DNA of 64,000 nucleotides from an uncultured Peptostreptococcaceae bacterium. Its GTDB lineage: Bacteria; Bacillota; Clostridia; Peptostreptococcales; Anaerovoracaceae. This document shows positions 34,175-41,907 of the stretch, in pieces; positions within the stretch are counted from its first letter, which is position 1, and each line of letters begins with the position of its first letter. The stretch is from assembly GCA_910588185.1 (NCBI GenBank), contig CAJUQR010000004.1, positions 1 through 64,000 of the forward strand, read 5' to 3'. The position numbers and the translations under genes were made by a program. The notes below the pieces were generated by a model. The model did not search any database and was not told where the DNA came from. It saw only the letters and a program-made list of their open reading frames with translations.

Positions 34175-35453
34175 TTGTTAAAATAATTTTTACCATGGCG
34201 CCGCCAGCTTGAGTATTGCCTAATATTAAACTGCCTCCATGTTTTTGGGCTAAAATACGGCAAATTGTAAGACCTATTCCAGAGTGTTTTTCATCGGAAC
34301 TTTCAGATATAAAGTAATTATTCTTTGAATTTAGAGCTTTTTCTGAAAATCCGCAGCCATCGTCTATGACAGATATGTGCAGTTTATCGCCGATGCAAGA
34401 AAATGATAGAGAAATTTTAGATTTTGCAAATCTTGAAGCGTTGCCTATTAGGTTTTCTAAAATTCGGTATAATACTTGTGGATCTAAGGTAAGAAACGTT
34501 TTAGAAATTAAGTTTTCCGAATCGAGTATAATATTATTTGGCTCTGCTAATTTTGTAAGATCATCTATCATTTCAGTATATAGTGTTGGAAAGTCCACCT
34601 GCTTTTTTCGAATTTCAAGTTCCTCTAAATTATTGATAGTTCGCATTGATTCTGTATAATACTCGAGGCGTTTGGCGGATTTTCCGATATTGATGACTAC
34701 AGACATGACTTTATCGTTATCTATACTATTTTTTGGAAGGTTAATTTGCAGATATTCAGTATATCCTTCTATGATTGCGATAGGATTACGAAGATCGTGG
34801 GCGACAGAGGCCTGTAGATTGCGGCGTTCTTCAAGCATTTCCCACATTTTTTTGTTGTTTTCTTTCAGTGCGTCTTTCATTTGCTCGAAAGAATTGCAGA
34901 GTTTGCCCAATTCGTCGTCAGAGTTATAATTGATTTTAAAATCAAGGTTCTGCAGTGCGATTTTATCTGTTGCAGAACTTAATATGTCGATTGGTTCTTT
35001 TAATTTTTTCTTGTAAAACTTAAATCCACAGAGCAATATGCCGGAGAAAGAAAATATGATAGGCAATACTACCATGGCAATTCCACATGACTGGTATAAC
35101 AATTTTCGCTTTGGTGTCAGAGAGGAAAAATTGTTTTCGATAGAGGTTATTGAGTATTTTGCATTTATGACGGAATTGACAGAAAGATTCTGTTGTTGAA
35201 GTAAGGGAATACTTTGGCTGTTACTGCCGATTTTCATTCGGCAGGTTTGACTTTGGCTTGTACCGTCAGTAAGGGTTTCTTCTATATTGAGAAAAACTTC
35301 GTCAGACACGGGCAGAAGCCAGCTTCTTGTTGAAATACATGCGATTATGATGGCTGCTGACAAAGTTACGACAATAATGAAAGTGAAAAGAACGTATACT
35401 ATAAAAGCCTTTTGCAGTGACATATTTTTAAGTTTTATTTTTATCTGTTCCAT
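34170..35453 (-). CDS. sensor histidine kinase
   Basis: A 427-residue membrane kinase. Helix 1 is at about residues 15-40 and helix 2 near 128-148, with an extracytoplasmic domain of about 85 residues between. A HAMP-like linker (KEPIDILSSATDKI) follows, then HisKA with phospho-His in SVAHDLRNPIAIIEGY, and HATPase_c with N box LENLIGNASRFAK, G1 VIDDGCGF and G2 SGIGLTICRILAQKHGG. ATG 35453 (MEQIKIKLK) with GGGGAG upstream is chosen; it overlaps the regulator by 13 bases. Partner of the adjacent response regulator. Confidence 0.92.
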   Translation of the reverse strand: MEQIKIKLKNMSLQKAFIVYVLFTFIIVVTLSAAIIIACISTRSWLLPVSDEVFLNIEETLTDGTSQSQTCRMKIGSNSQSIPLLQQQNLSVNSVINAKYSITSIENNFSSLTPKRKLLYQSCGIAMVVLPIIFSFSGILLCGFKFYKKKLKEPIDILSSATDKIALQNLDFKINYNSDDELGKLCNSFEQMKDALKENNKKMWEMLEERRNLQASVAHDLRNPIAIIEGYTEYLQINLPKNSIDNDKVMSVVINIGKSAKRLEYYTESMRTINNLEELEIRKKQVDFPTLYTEMIDDLTKLAEPNNIILDSENLISKTFLTLDPQVLYRILENLIGNASRFAKSKISLSFSCIGDKLHISVIDDGCGFSEKALNSKNNYFISESSDEKHSGIGLTICRILAQKHGGSLILGNTQAGGAMVKIILTI

Positions 35454-36115
35454 CGGTATCCAACTCCCCAAATTGTTTCAATGTAGTCCTTGCCTGTAAC
35501 ATCATGCAGCTTTTGCCGTATCTTGCGGACATGTTCTTTTACCACATTGCTGTCTCCCTCTGCGTCAAAGCCCCAGACAGATTCATAAAGTCTCTCTTTA
35601 TCGAAAACCTGACCTGAGTTTGTGATTAAAAACTCTATGATGTCAAATTCTTTTTTTGAAAATCCGATTTCAGTGTCTTTGTAAAATACAGTTCTTTTTG
35701 AGAGATTTACTATGAGATCTTGTGATGTAAGAAGCTGCTGACTGTTGTGATTTCGATATTCTCTCCTAAGATGAGCACCTATTCTTGCCGTAATTTCAGG
35801 CAGGCTGAACGGTTTTGTAATGTAATCGTCGCCTCCTGTAAGAAAGCCGTTTATTTTGTCTTGTTCTGTAATCCTTGCGGTCAAAAATATTATGGGACAT
35901 GTAACATTATCACGAATCATTTTGCACAAAGCAAGGCCGTCTGTTTCGGGCATGTTTATATCAAGAAGTATTAGATCCGGCGAGTGTTTTAGATTGCTAA
36001 GGGCTGTCTTGGCATTATTTGCCGTGTACGTAAGATATCCGTTATCCTTAAAATGATCTGAAAGAAGATCGGTGAGCATTTTTTCGTCGTCTACAATTAA
36101 AATTTTATATGGCAT
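35441..36115 (-). CDS. OmpR-family response regulator
   Basis: A 224-residue regulator. The receiver domain begins KILIVDDEKML, the phospho-acceptor is Asp in DLILLDINMPETDG near residue 51, Lys is in YITKPFS near 100. The winged helix (about 125-224) includes GFSKKEFDIIEFLITNSGQVF and VVKEHVRKIRQKL. ATG 36115 follows GGAGGTGA; a longer in-frame extension (to 36157) lacks homology. It is likely to bind the two identical-layout TTTGAC repeats and so regulate itself and the ABC genes. Confidence 0.93.
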   Translation of the reverse strand: MPYKILIVDDEKMLTDLLSDHFKDNGYLTYTANNAKTALSNLKHSPDLILLDINMPETDGLALCKMIRDNVTCPIIFLTARITEQDKINGFLTGGDDYITKPFSLPEITARIGAHLRREYRNHNSQQLLTSQDLIVNLSKRTVFYKDTEIGFSKKEFDIIEFLITNSGQVFDKERLYESVWGFDAEGDSNVVKEHVRKIRQKLHDVTGKDYIETIWGVGYRWNR

Positions 36116-36136
36116 AAATTCACCTCCGATTTTTGA

Positions 36137-36169
36137 AGTGTAAAATGTGAAAGTCAAAATTCGGTCAAA
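36137..36169 (-). promoter_or_regulatory. pho-box-like direct repeat plus -10 element before the response regulator
   Basis: Minus strand: TTTGAC-N5-TTTGAC (36169 to 36153), a 10-base gap, then TACACT (36142-36137), 22 bp ahead of the start codon. It matches the second copy at 34142-34174 in repeat, period and spacing. Confidence 0.68.
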
Positions 36170-36627
36170 TTATGTATGGTTTAATGTTAATGTTAGATTT
36201 AGCAAGTACAATGACTAAAGTTGATAAAATAGGTTCAAAAAGTCAACGAAACAGCCAAAACGTTCTAAAAATTATGGCTTAATTAAGGATTTTGTCAACC
36301 TATTATAGTAAAAACACATAAATATGTACTATATATAATAAATTGTTGAAATTTTGTTCATAAATTTAATGTTTTTGTCAACATATAAAATCGGAAATGA
36401 GAATCAATGCGAGCTGGAGCTTTTTTATGCAGGTTCTAGCATCAGGATGAACCGATAGACCGTATGATTTGAAATTTATAAGAATTAATATAAAGTTACA
36501 GCATCGACAGAATTCGACACGGGTTTTGCAAAGGGTGTATGCCTGAAATGCTGTATAATTTTATAATCTATTGAAAACTTACAGCATGGTATTATTATGG
36601 CTAAAGCGTTCTATGGTATTACAAGCT
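36170..36627. other. divergent intergenic region, no gene seen
   Basis: About 460 bp of AT-rich DNA. It holds a possible minus-strand promoter (TTGACA 36298-36293, 16-bp spacer, CATAAT 36276-36271), TTGTCAAC repeats, a weak AGCT-GG-AGCT hairpin with six T near 36412-36427, and TTACAGCAT at 36496-36504 and 36579-36587 with an inverted copy ATGCTGTATAA at 36548-36558. No convincing reading frame was found. Confidence 0.5.
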
Positions 36628-36656
36628 TTGCAGCTGATAATTTTTTATGATACAAT
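36628..36656 (+). promoter_or_regulatory. sigma-A-type promoter for rlmD
   Basis: TTGCAG (36628-36633), 17-bp spacer, TACAAT (36651-36656), 24 bp ahead of the start codon. Confidence 0.65.
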
Positions 36657-36679
36657 TGTGGCAGAAAGGATATTAAAGT

Positions 36680-38134
36680 ATGGAAAAAGGTCAGATTGTT
36701 GAATTAACTATAGAAGATATGTCAAAAGAAGGGCAGGGAATCGGTAAGGCTGATGGATTTGCTGTTTTCGTGAAAGATACTGTGGTAGGAGATGTGGTAG
36801 AAGCTGAGATGACCAAAGTCAAAAAGAATTATGGCTTTGGCAGAGTAGTAAAACGCATTGAAGACTCACCAAGTAGGCAAGAGGCTTTTTGCCCTTATTA
36901 TAAACAGTGTGGCGGATGCGTATACCAAGAGATGGAATATGAAAGTCAGCTTAAACTGAAAAGAAAACAGGTTGCTGATAAGATTAAGCGAATAGGCGGA
37001 ATTGTTGAGCCTGTAGTAAGAGAGACCATCGGAATGGACGAGCCTTTTTATTACAGAAACAAGGCTTCTATGCCGGTAAGTACCGGCGGCTTGATAACAA
37101 AGAAAGGCGGAATCGTTGAGCCTATACATGAGCCCAGGATAGGTTTTTATCAGGCTAAAAGTCATGAAGTAATCGACTGCGAATATTGTATGCTACAGTC
37201 TGAGCCTGCTATGGCTGCTGCTAGGGCTCTCAGACAATTTATGGAGGAGGACAATATAACATCCTACGATACCAGATGGGAAAAGGGCTTGATGCGTCAT
37301 ATGATAGTGAGGACAGCTCTCGGAACGGGACAAGTCATGGTCATATTGGTGGTAAATGGAAAAGGTATTCCCAATGCTGCTAAGCTGGTTGAAATGCTCA
37401 GCGAGGCAATTTTTGATGTTCCTGTTTATGAGGAAGGACCTCTTGCAGGCATAGAATTCAGTTTAGAGAGCATGGTTTTGAACATAAATAAAAAGAATAC
37501 TTCTGAAATTTTAGGAGAAGAATGCATAACTCTTGCTGGCTCGCCAACTATAATTGAGCAAGTAGGCGATTTGAAATTTGAAATTTCACCGCTGTCCTTT
37601 TATCAGGTAAATCCTGAGCAGATGAAAAAACTTTATGGAAAGGTTTTGGAATATGCGGATTTAAAGGGTGATGAGACTGTCCTGGACCTTTATTGCGGAG
37701 TTGGAACCATAGGTTTGTTCTGCGCCGATGATATGAGGAAAAAAAGCGGGGGAGGCAGCGTAATAGGTATTGAAACTGTCAAGCCTGCTGTGATAGATGC
37801 AAACAGGAATGCTGTTATAAATGGTATTGTAAATGCACGATATATATGTGGAAGAGCGGAGGAAGAGCTTCCTAAAATGGTTGATTCGGGAATACATGCA
37901 GATGTAGTGATTCTTGATCCGCCGAGAGCCGGCTGCAAGGTTGAACTCCTTGAAGCAGTAGCAAAGACTATGCCTGAAAAAGTGGTATATGTGTCATGTG
38001 ATGCTGCTACTTTGGCAAGGGATATTAATATTCTGTCGGACATGGGATATGAGTTTATTGAGGCGACTCCTGTTGATATGTTTCCGTGGACGGGACACGT
38101 GGAGTGCGTAGTAATTCTGCATAAGAAAATTTAA
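36680..38134 (+). CDS. rlmD: 23S rRNA (uracil-5-)-methyltransferase, RlmD/RumA family
   Basis: A 484-residue SAM-dependent tRNA/rRNA m5U methyltransferase. N-terminal TRAM domain (about 1-60), iron-sulfur cysteines CPYYKQCGGC near residue 74 with a fourth Cys later in CEYCM, SAM motif VLDLYCGVGTIGLF near 335, DPPRAG near 412 and the catalytic Cys in VYVSCDAATLARD near 440. Clostridia often carry more than one paralogue (RlmCD), so the exact modified uridine is uncertain. Own promoter; 26 bases ahead of the radical SAM gene. Confidence 0.92.
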   Translation: MEKGQIVELTIEDMSKEGQGIGKADGFAVFVKDTVVGDVVEAEMTKVKKNYGFGRVVKRIEDSPSRQEAFCPYYKQCGGCVYQEMEYESQLKLKRKQVADKIKRIGGIVEPVVRETIGMDEPFYYRNKASMPVSTGGLITKKGGIVEPIHEPRIGFYQAKSHEVIDCEYCMLQSEPAMAAARALRQFMEEDNITSYDTRWEKGLMRHMIVRTALGTGQVMVILVVNGKGIPNAAKLVEMLSEAIFDVPVYEEGPLAGIEFSLESMVLNINKKNTSEILGEECITLAGSPTIIEQVGDLKFEISPLSFYQVNPEQMKKLYGKVLEYADLKGDETVLDLYCGVGTIGLFCADDMRKKSGGGSVIGIETVKPAVIDANRNAVINGIVNARYICGRAEEELPKMVDSGIHADVVILDPPRAGCKVELLEAVAKTMPEKVVYVSCDAATLARDINILSDMGYEFIEATPVDMFPWTGHVECVVILHKKI

Positions 38135-38160
38135 AACAATACCCAAGAAAGGAGCTACCC

Positions 38161-39099
38161 ATGGAATACGAAGGTCAGATTTGCAGGGCACCTATGGAGC
38201 GATCGTCGTTTATGCTGCCTGTGACTGTAGGCTGCCCATATAACAAGTGTAAATTTTGCGGGCTTTTTCGTCATCTAAAGTATAGACGGTTGTCGATGGA
38301 ACAGATAGAAGCTGAGATTTTGCGTGTAAAAAATATGGGAGGCTCTCCAAAGAACATATTTTTAGGCGATGGAAACGCATTCGGACTTGATACGGCTCAT
38401 TTGACAGCAATTTTAAAAAAGATAAGAGAGTATTTTCCCTTATGTGAGGGAGTCAATATGGATGCTACAGTCAGCAGCATTTTAAATAAAAGCAGGGATG
38501 ATTTAATATTGCTTGGGAGTCACGGGGTTAAAAACCTTTACATAGGTATCGAAAGCGGTCTTGATGATGTGCTTGAGTTTATGAAAAAAGGCAACGATTT
38601 GAGCCAGGCAAGGGAAGCTATAAGGCGAATTAAGGAAGCGGGCATGGATTACAGTGCCCATATTATGACCGGAGTTTCGGGAAAGGGAAGAGGTATGGAA
38701 AATGCCGCAGCTTTGGCAGAATTTCTTAATGAAACGGGGCCTAAGAACGTTGTTAATTTTTCAATGTTTATTCATGAGGAAGTACCACTTTATGCGCATA
38801 TAAAAGATGGAACCTTTAAGCCTGCCGATGAGCTTGAAAATCTAAAAGAAGAACGGAAGCTTATTGAACTTTTGGGGACGGAAGAAATGCCTATAACATA
38901 CGAAGGATTTCATGATTATATAGAATTTCGTATTAGAGGAAGGCTTCCCAAAGATAGAGATAAAATGCTGGCAAAGCTGGATTCTACCATTGATTTGCAA
39001 TCTCAAAAACCTAAAATATATTCATATGTAACGGGGATTTGTCCTGAATTGGAAAAGAAAGAATACGGCAACCCAGTGTGGAGGAGGCAATCCAAGTGA
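38161..39099 (+). CDS. radical SAM protein
   Basis: A 312-residue radical SAM enzyme. The cluster motif CPYNKCKFC (C-x3-C-x2-C... as CxxxxCxFC spacing C-PYNK-C-KF-C) lies near residue 22-30. NIFLGDGNAFGLD near 61 fits the glycine-rich SAM strand. The Elp3/NifB-type barrel continues to about 230 (NLYIGIESGLDDVL, HIMTGVSGKG). There are no extra cluster motifs in the C-terminus, so it is not clearly a SPASM protein. Substrate unknown. GAAAGGAG precedes the ATG. It overlaps the next gene by 4 bases (GTGA). Confidence 0.87.
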   Translation: MEYEGQICRAPMERSSFMLPVTVGCPYNKCKFCGLFRHLKYRRLSMEQIEAEILRVKNMGGSPKNIFLGDGNAFGLDTAHLTAILKKIREYFPLCEGVNMDATVSSILNKSRDDLILLGSHGVKNLYIGIESGLDDVLEFMKKGNDLSQAREAIRRIKEAGMDYSAHIMTGVSGKGRGMENAAALAEFLNETGPKNVVNFSMFIHEEVPLYAHIKDGTFKPADELENLKEERKLIELLGTEEMPITYEGFHDYIEFRIRGRLPKDRDKMLAKLDSTIDLQSQKPKIYSYVTGICPELEKKEYGNPVWRRQSK

Positions 39100-39833
39100 G
39101 AGTTGTAGAAGTCAATTTGAATTTGCGTGTAGAGCGAGGATTTACAAACACAGATTATACCATAGATAGAGAAGTTGCAGAAAAACTGTGCGGAATTATT
39201 CCGGAGCCAGATGTCATAGTTATGGTTGAGTACATGGAGTGTGAGAATAAAGACTTTCTGTATTGTTTTATGGAAAATGGCTACAAGCTATTTACTGTGA
39301 TAGATGATAAACATAGACGAGGTATAATGATAGCTGTTAAAGATGGCATAGAAGCAATAAAAGTATCAGAAAAGACCAATCCCCATATGCTTCATCTGAA
39401 TTTAAAGACAGAAGAGACAAACTTAGAGTTGATAGGAATGAGAATTCTTGTAGGCGGCAGATGTGATGAGCGGGAGTTTGAAGTAAGAAAGAAACAATTT
39501 TTGGACGTGTATTCATATATAAAAAAGCTGGACAGAAGTAAGATGATAATTACGGGAGATTTTAACAATGCCAGAATACTTGATAATTATAGAGGTAAAG
39601 TCCAGCGAGGCTATAACTATCAGTGGATTGTAAAACAGTTTGCCGGTTTATCACTAAACCTTGTGCCAATTGAGGGATATTCTCATAAGGGATATTTGAA
39701 AGAAGATCATATAGTGGTTAGCAAGAACTTGGATGTTTGCAATGTAAAGTATGATTATGATATCTTTGATGACAGAAGCGAGATAGGTTATCCGGATCAC
39801 GTACCTATAATTGCTGACATAGAACATATATAA
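39096..39833 (+). CDS. endonuclease/exonuclease/phosphatase (EEP) fold protein
   Basis: A 245-residue DNase-I-like fold protein. The recognisable motifs are VIVMVEYMEC (metal Glu), MIITGDFNNARI (Asp-x-Asn) and the C-terminal PDHVPIIADI (Asp-His). Family members cut nucleic acids or phosphodiesters. GTG 39096 is preferred: GGAGGAGG lies at 39079-39086 and the protein then starts MRVVEVNLNL, as family members do. It is translationally coupled to the radical SAM gene by a 4-base overlap; the combination has no obvious known pathway. Confidence 0.85.
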   Translation: MRVVEVNLNLRVERGFTNTDYTIDREVAEKLCGIIPEPDVIVMVEYMECENKDFLYCFMENGYKLFTVIDDKHRRGIMIAVKDGIEAIKVSEKTNPHMLHLNLKTEETNLELIGMRILVGGRCDEREFEVRKKQFLDVYSYIKKLDRSKMIITGDFNNARILDNYRGKVQRGYNYQWIVKQFAGLSLNLVPIEGYSHKGYLKEDHIVVSKNLDVCNVKYDYDIFDDRSEIGYPDHVPIIADIEHI

Positions 39834-39996
39834 AACTGTATATATAGATATTTTGAAAATTGTCTTATATTACATGAATAAGACGGATAATTATCTAAAA
39901 AAAGCCAAGTGTATATATAAAAATAATCATAATTGTATATTTAAACAAGTACAGATGAGTCATATAATAATGTTAACATTATTTGGAGGCAATTAT

Positions 39997-40518
39997 ATGA
40001 CAAGTCAAAGAACGAGAGAAATAGCGCAGACAGCGCTTATGGCAGCGCTTGTTTTTGTTGCAACTTATCTTATAAAAATTCCCAATCCGGCTACGGGTGG
40101 ATACAGCCATATGGGAGACTGTATGATATTTTTGGGCGTAGTGCTTTTGGGACGCAGAAACGGAGCCATTGCTGCGGCTTTGGGCGGCGCACTTTCTGAC
40201 CTTTTAGCAGGAGCAGCAGTATGGATACTGCCTACTCTGATAATCAAGTTTATTATGGCTTTGATAATGGGATACATAATAAAGTCAAATGTAAACAGCA
40301 GTAAGCTACAAGCCTTTGGAGCCGTAGTTGGAGGAATATTTCAGATAGCTGCATATACTTTAGTCAAAGTATTTCTGCTTGATACAAAGGTGGCTGTTGC
40401 GTCTTTACCTAATGTAACTGTTCAGACTTCAGTAGGCATAATTCTGTTCATAGTTTTGGTAAGCATTCTTTCAAAATATGCAAAGGATCTTTTTAAAAGA
40501 GAGGAAGTGACAAGATGA
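39997..40518 (+). CDS. ECF transporter S component
   Basis: A 173-residue membrane protein with five or six helices, resembling the ECF-type riboflavin/hydroxymethylpyrimidine S components: TALMAALVFVATYLIKIPNP, then GGYSHMGDCMIFLGVVLLG, then GALSDLLAGAAVWILPTLIIK. The N-terminal Ala-rich helix contains the AxxxA interaction motif for EcfT. ATG 39997 with GGAGG at 39985-39989 is used; an upstream ATG (39853) gives an unlikely polar extension. The ligand is unknown; energising EcfA/EcfT genes are not in the window. It overlaps the next gene by 4 bases. Confidence 0.85.
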   Translation: MTSQRTREIAQTALMAALVFVATYLIKIPNPATGGYSHMGDCMIFLGVVLLGRRNGAIAAALGGALSDLLAGAAVWILPTLIIKFIMALIMGYIIKSNVNSSKLQAFGAVVGGIFQIAAYTLVKVFLLDTKVAVASLPNVTVQTSVGIILFIVLVSILSKYAKDLFKREEVTR

Positions 40519-41225
40519 AAATAATCGACGCACATGCTCATATAGGGTATATAGGCGGATGGGCAGATGTAGGTATTACTGCTGATGGCCTTATTGCTCA
40601 GATGGATGAGTACAACATAGAAAAAACTGTATTATGCTGCGAAGATAATGATATTACATTTGATGTGATGAATAAGTACCCGGGACGGATAATAGGCGCT
40701 GTTTATGTTAATCCTTTGGTTAAGAAGACCGTTGACTTTATGGAAGAATATGTGAACAAGGGATTTAAAGCTGTCAAATTAAACCCTTTGAGACATGCTT
40801 ACTGCGCAGATGCAGAGATTGTGGATGAAGTTATGTATAAAGCTCAAAAACTGGGACTTCCTGTATGTATTCACAGCGGTCATCCGCCATATTCACTGCC
40901 TTGGCAGATAGGTGTTTTGGCAGAACGCCATCCTGACGTTAAAATTATGATGATTCATATGGGACATGGTCACGGCGTATACATAGATGCCGCTTTAAAG
41001 ATGGCAAGAAAGTATTCAAATATATATCTTGAGATGTCGGGCATGCCTATGCCGTCAAAGATTAGAGAGGCTTATGAGACTGTGGGACATGACCGGATAA
41101 TGTTTGGAACCGATACTCCGTTTCATCATCCTACCGTTGAAATGCAAAAGGTAATGGTCAGCGGAGTTGATGAACAAGGATTGCAAGCAATTTTTTATGA
41201 TAATGCATTAAAATTTTTTAAATAA
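40515..41225 (+). CDS. amidohydrolase_2-type metal-dependent hydrolase (ACMSD-like)
   Basis: A 236-residue TIM-barrel hydrolase. The first metal motif is DAHAHIG at residues 4-10; FKAVKLNP near 90; CIHSGHPPYS near 118 with metal His; MIHMGHGHG near 147; and the final Asp in MFGTDTPFHHP near 198. Relatives decarboxylate or hydrolyse small aromatic or lactone substrates. The ATGA overlap with the S component indicates co-translation, so the enzyme may act on the imported compound (inference). Confidence 0.85.
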   Translation: MKIIDAHAHIGYIGGWADVGITADGLIAQMDEYNIEKTVLCCEDNDITFDVMNKYPGRIIGAVYVNPLVKKTVDFMEEYVNKGFKAVKLNPLRHAYCADAEIVDEVMYKAQKLGLPVCIHSGHPPYSLPWQIGVLAERHPDVKIMMIHMGHGHGVYIDAALKMARKYSNIYLEMSGMPMPSKIREAYETVGHDRIMFGTDTPFHHPTVEMQKVMVSGVDEQGLQAIFYDNALKFFK

Positions 41226-41230
41226 AACGG

Positions 41231-41259
41231 TTGCAAAAAAATTGTCAATCAAATATAAT
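41231..41259 (+). promoter_or_regulatory. sigma-A-type promoter for the glycine reductase genes
   Basis: TTGCAA (41231-41236), 17-bp spacer, TATAAT (41254-41259), about 30 bp before the glycine riboswitch. Confidence 0.8.
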
Positions 41260-41280
41260 AACCATAGAAAAATTCAATAG

Positions 41281-41410
41281 CGGGAGAATATTTTTCGGGA
41301 GAGATTCTATATTAAGAACGCCGAAGAGGCAAGTGAAACAGATTGAGTCAGGGTTTGTTAAGTGAAACTTTCAGGTAAAAGGACCGAAAAAAGGACTGCA
41401 TTCTGGATTT
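41281..41410 (+). ncRNA. glycine riboswitch (single aptamer)
   Basis: The conserved glycine aptamer core is visible: CGGGAGAGATTC, then GCCGAAGAGGCAAG (consensus CCGAAGGGGCAA), then TTTCAGGTAAAAGGACCG (consensus TCAGGCAAAAGGACAG) and ATTCTGGA closing P1. Only one full aptamer is present. A partial GCGGGAGAAT before it may be a leader or a relic of a first aptamer. It precedes a terminator and the grd genes, which fits glycine-induced expression of glycine reductase. Confidence 0.88.
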
Positions 41411-41429
41411 TGAAAGAGCAAAAAACAGA

Positions 41430-41477
41430 GGAACGATGACGCACATTTTTATGTGTATTGACCATCGTTCCTTTTTT
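41430..41477 (+). terminator. terminator downstream of the glycine riboswitch
   Basis: GGAACGATG (41430-41438) / CATCGTTCC (41463-41471) extended inward by CACAT/ATGTG, followed by six T. It ends 18 bases ahead of the grdX start and is the likely expression platform. Confidence 0.9.
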
Positions 41478-41494
41478 ATTATGGTGAAAAAGAT

Positions 41495-41878
41495 ATGAAA
41501 GATAAATTTATAGTAGTGACTAACAATCCGCTTGTCTTAAATGAGCTTGGTGCAGGACATAATACAGTATATAGAGAAATTTCTTATGAAGAAATATTAA
41601 AAGAAATCAGAGATTTGATTCATAAAGGGCACAAGCTTTTGTCCCATCCTCTGTCAGGGAGTGTGAAGCCCAAAGAAACTCCTTACAAATCTGTTTTAAT
41701 AAGTTCAGAATGCGGCAAGCTTGATGTATATTCTCTAAAACTTATAGAACAAGCCATAGAAGCGTGTGATAAATTTGAAGATAAATCATCTAAATTTTCA
41801 AAGCAAGTATGGGAAGATTTTCAGCTTGTCGATTTTGAACTGATAAAGGGTGCAATCGCATCAACAGCGTATATATAG
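41495..41878 (+). CDS. grdX: GrdX family protein
   Basis: A 127-residue protein of the GrdX family, found at the head of glycine reductase operons. Recognisable features are the start VVTNNPLVL, the GHKLLSHPLSGSVKPKETPYKSV segment (about positions 47-69) with SSECGKLD, and the Phe-rich C-terminus. No catalytic function is established for the family. Ribosome binding is weak (GGTGAAAAAG at 41483-41492). First gene under the glycine riboswitch, 29 bases before grdE. Confidence 0.88.
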   Translation: MKDKFIVVTNNPLVLNELGAGHNTVYREISYEEILKEIRDLIHKGHKLLSHPLSGSVKPKETPYKSVLISSECGKLDVYSLKLIEQAIEACDKFEDKSSKFSKQVWEDFQLVDFELIKGAIASTAYI

Positions 41879-41907
41879 ACTAAATATTAAACAAGGAGGA
41901 ACAAAAA

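Noticed and set aside
36404..36427. Terminator at AGCT-GG-AGCT followed by six T
   Set aside because: Stem of only four base pairs with a 2-base loop; cannot form a credible terminator.
36396..36452. 17-codon peptide (ATG AGA ATC AAT) upstream of rlmD as a leader peptide
   Set aside because: No good ribosome binding site and no codon run suggestive of attenuation.
39853..39996. N-terminal 48-residue extension of the ECF S component
   Set aside because: Polar, Lys/Asn-rich and without ribosome binding site, while ATG 39997 has GGAGG and starts at the usual family position.
39834..39996. Riboswitch ahead of the ECF S component
   Set aside because: Only a 7-bp hairpin (GTCTTAT/ATAAGAC) is visible; no TPP, FMN, cobalamin or folate riboswitch core.
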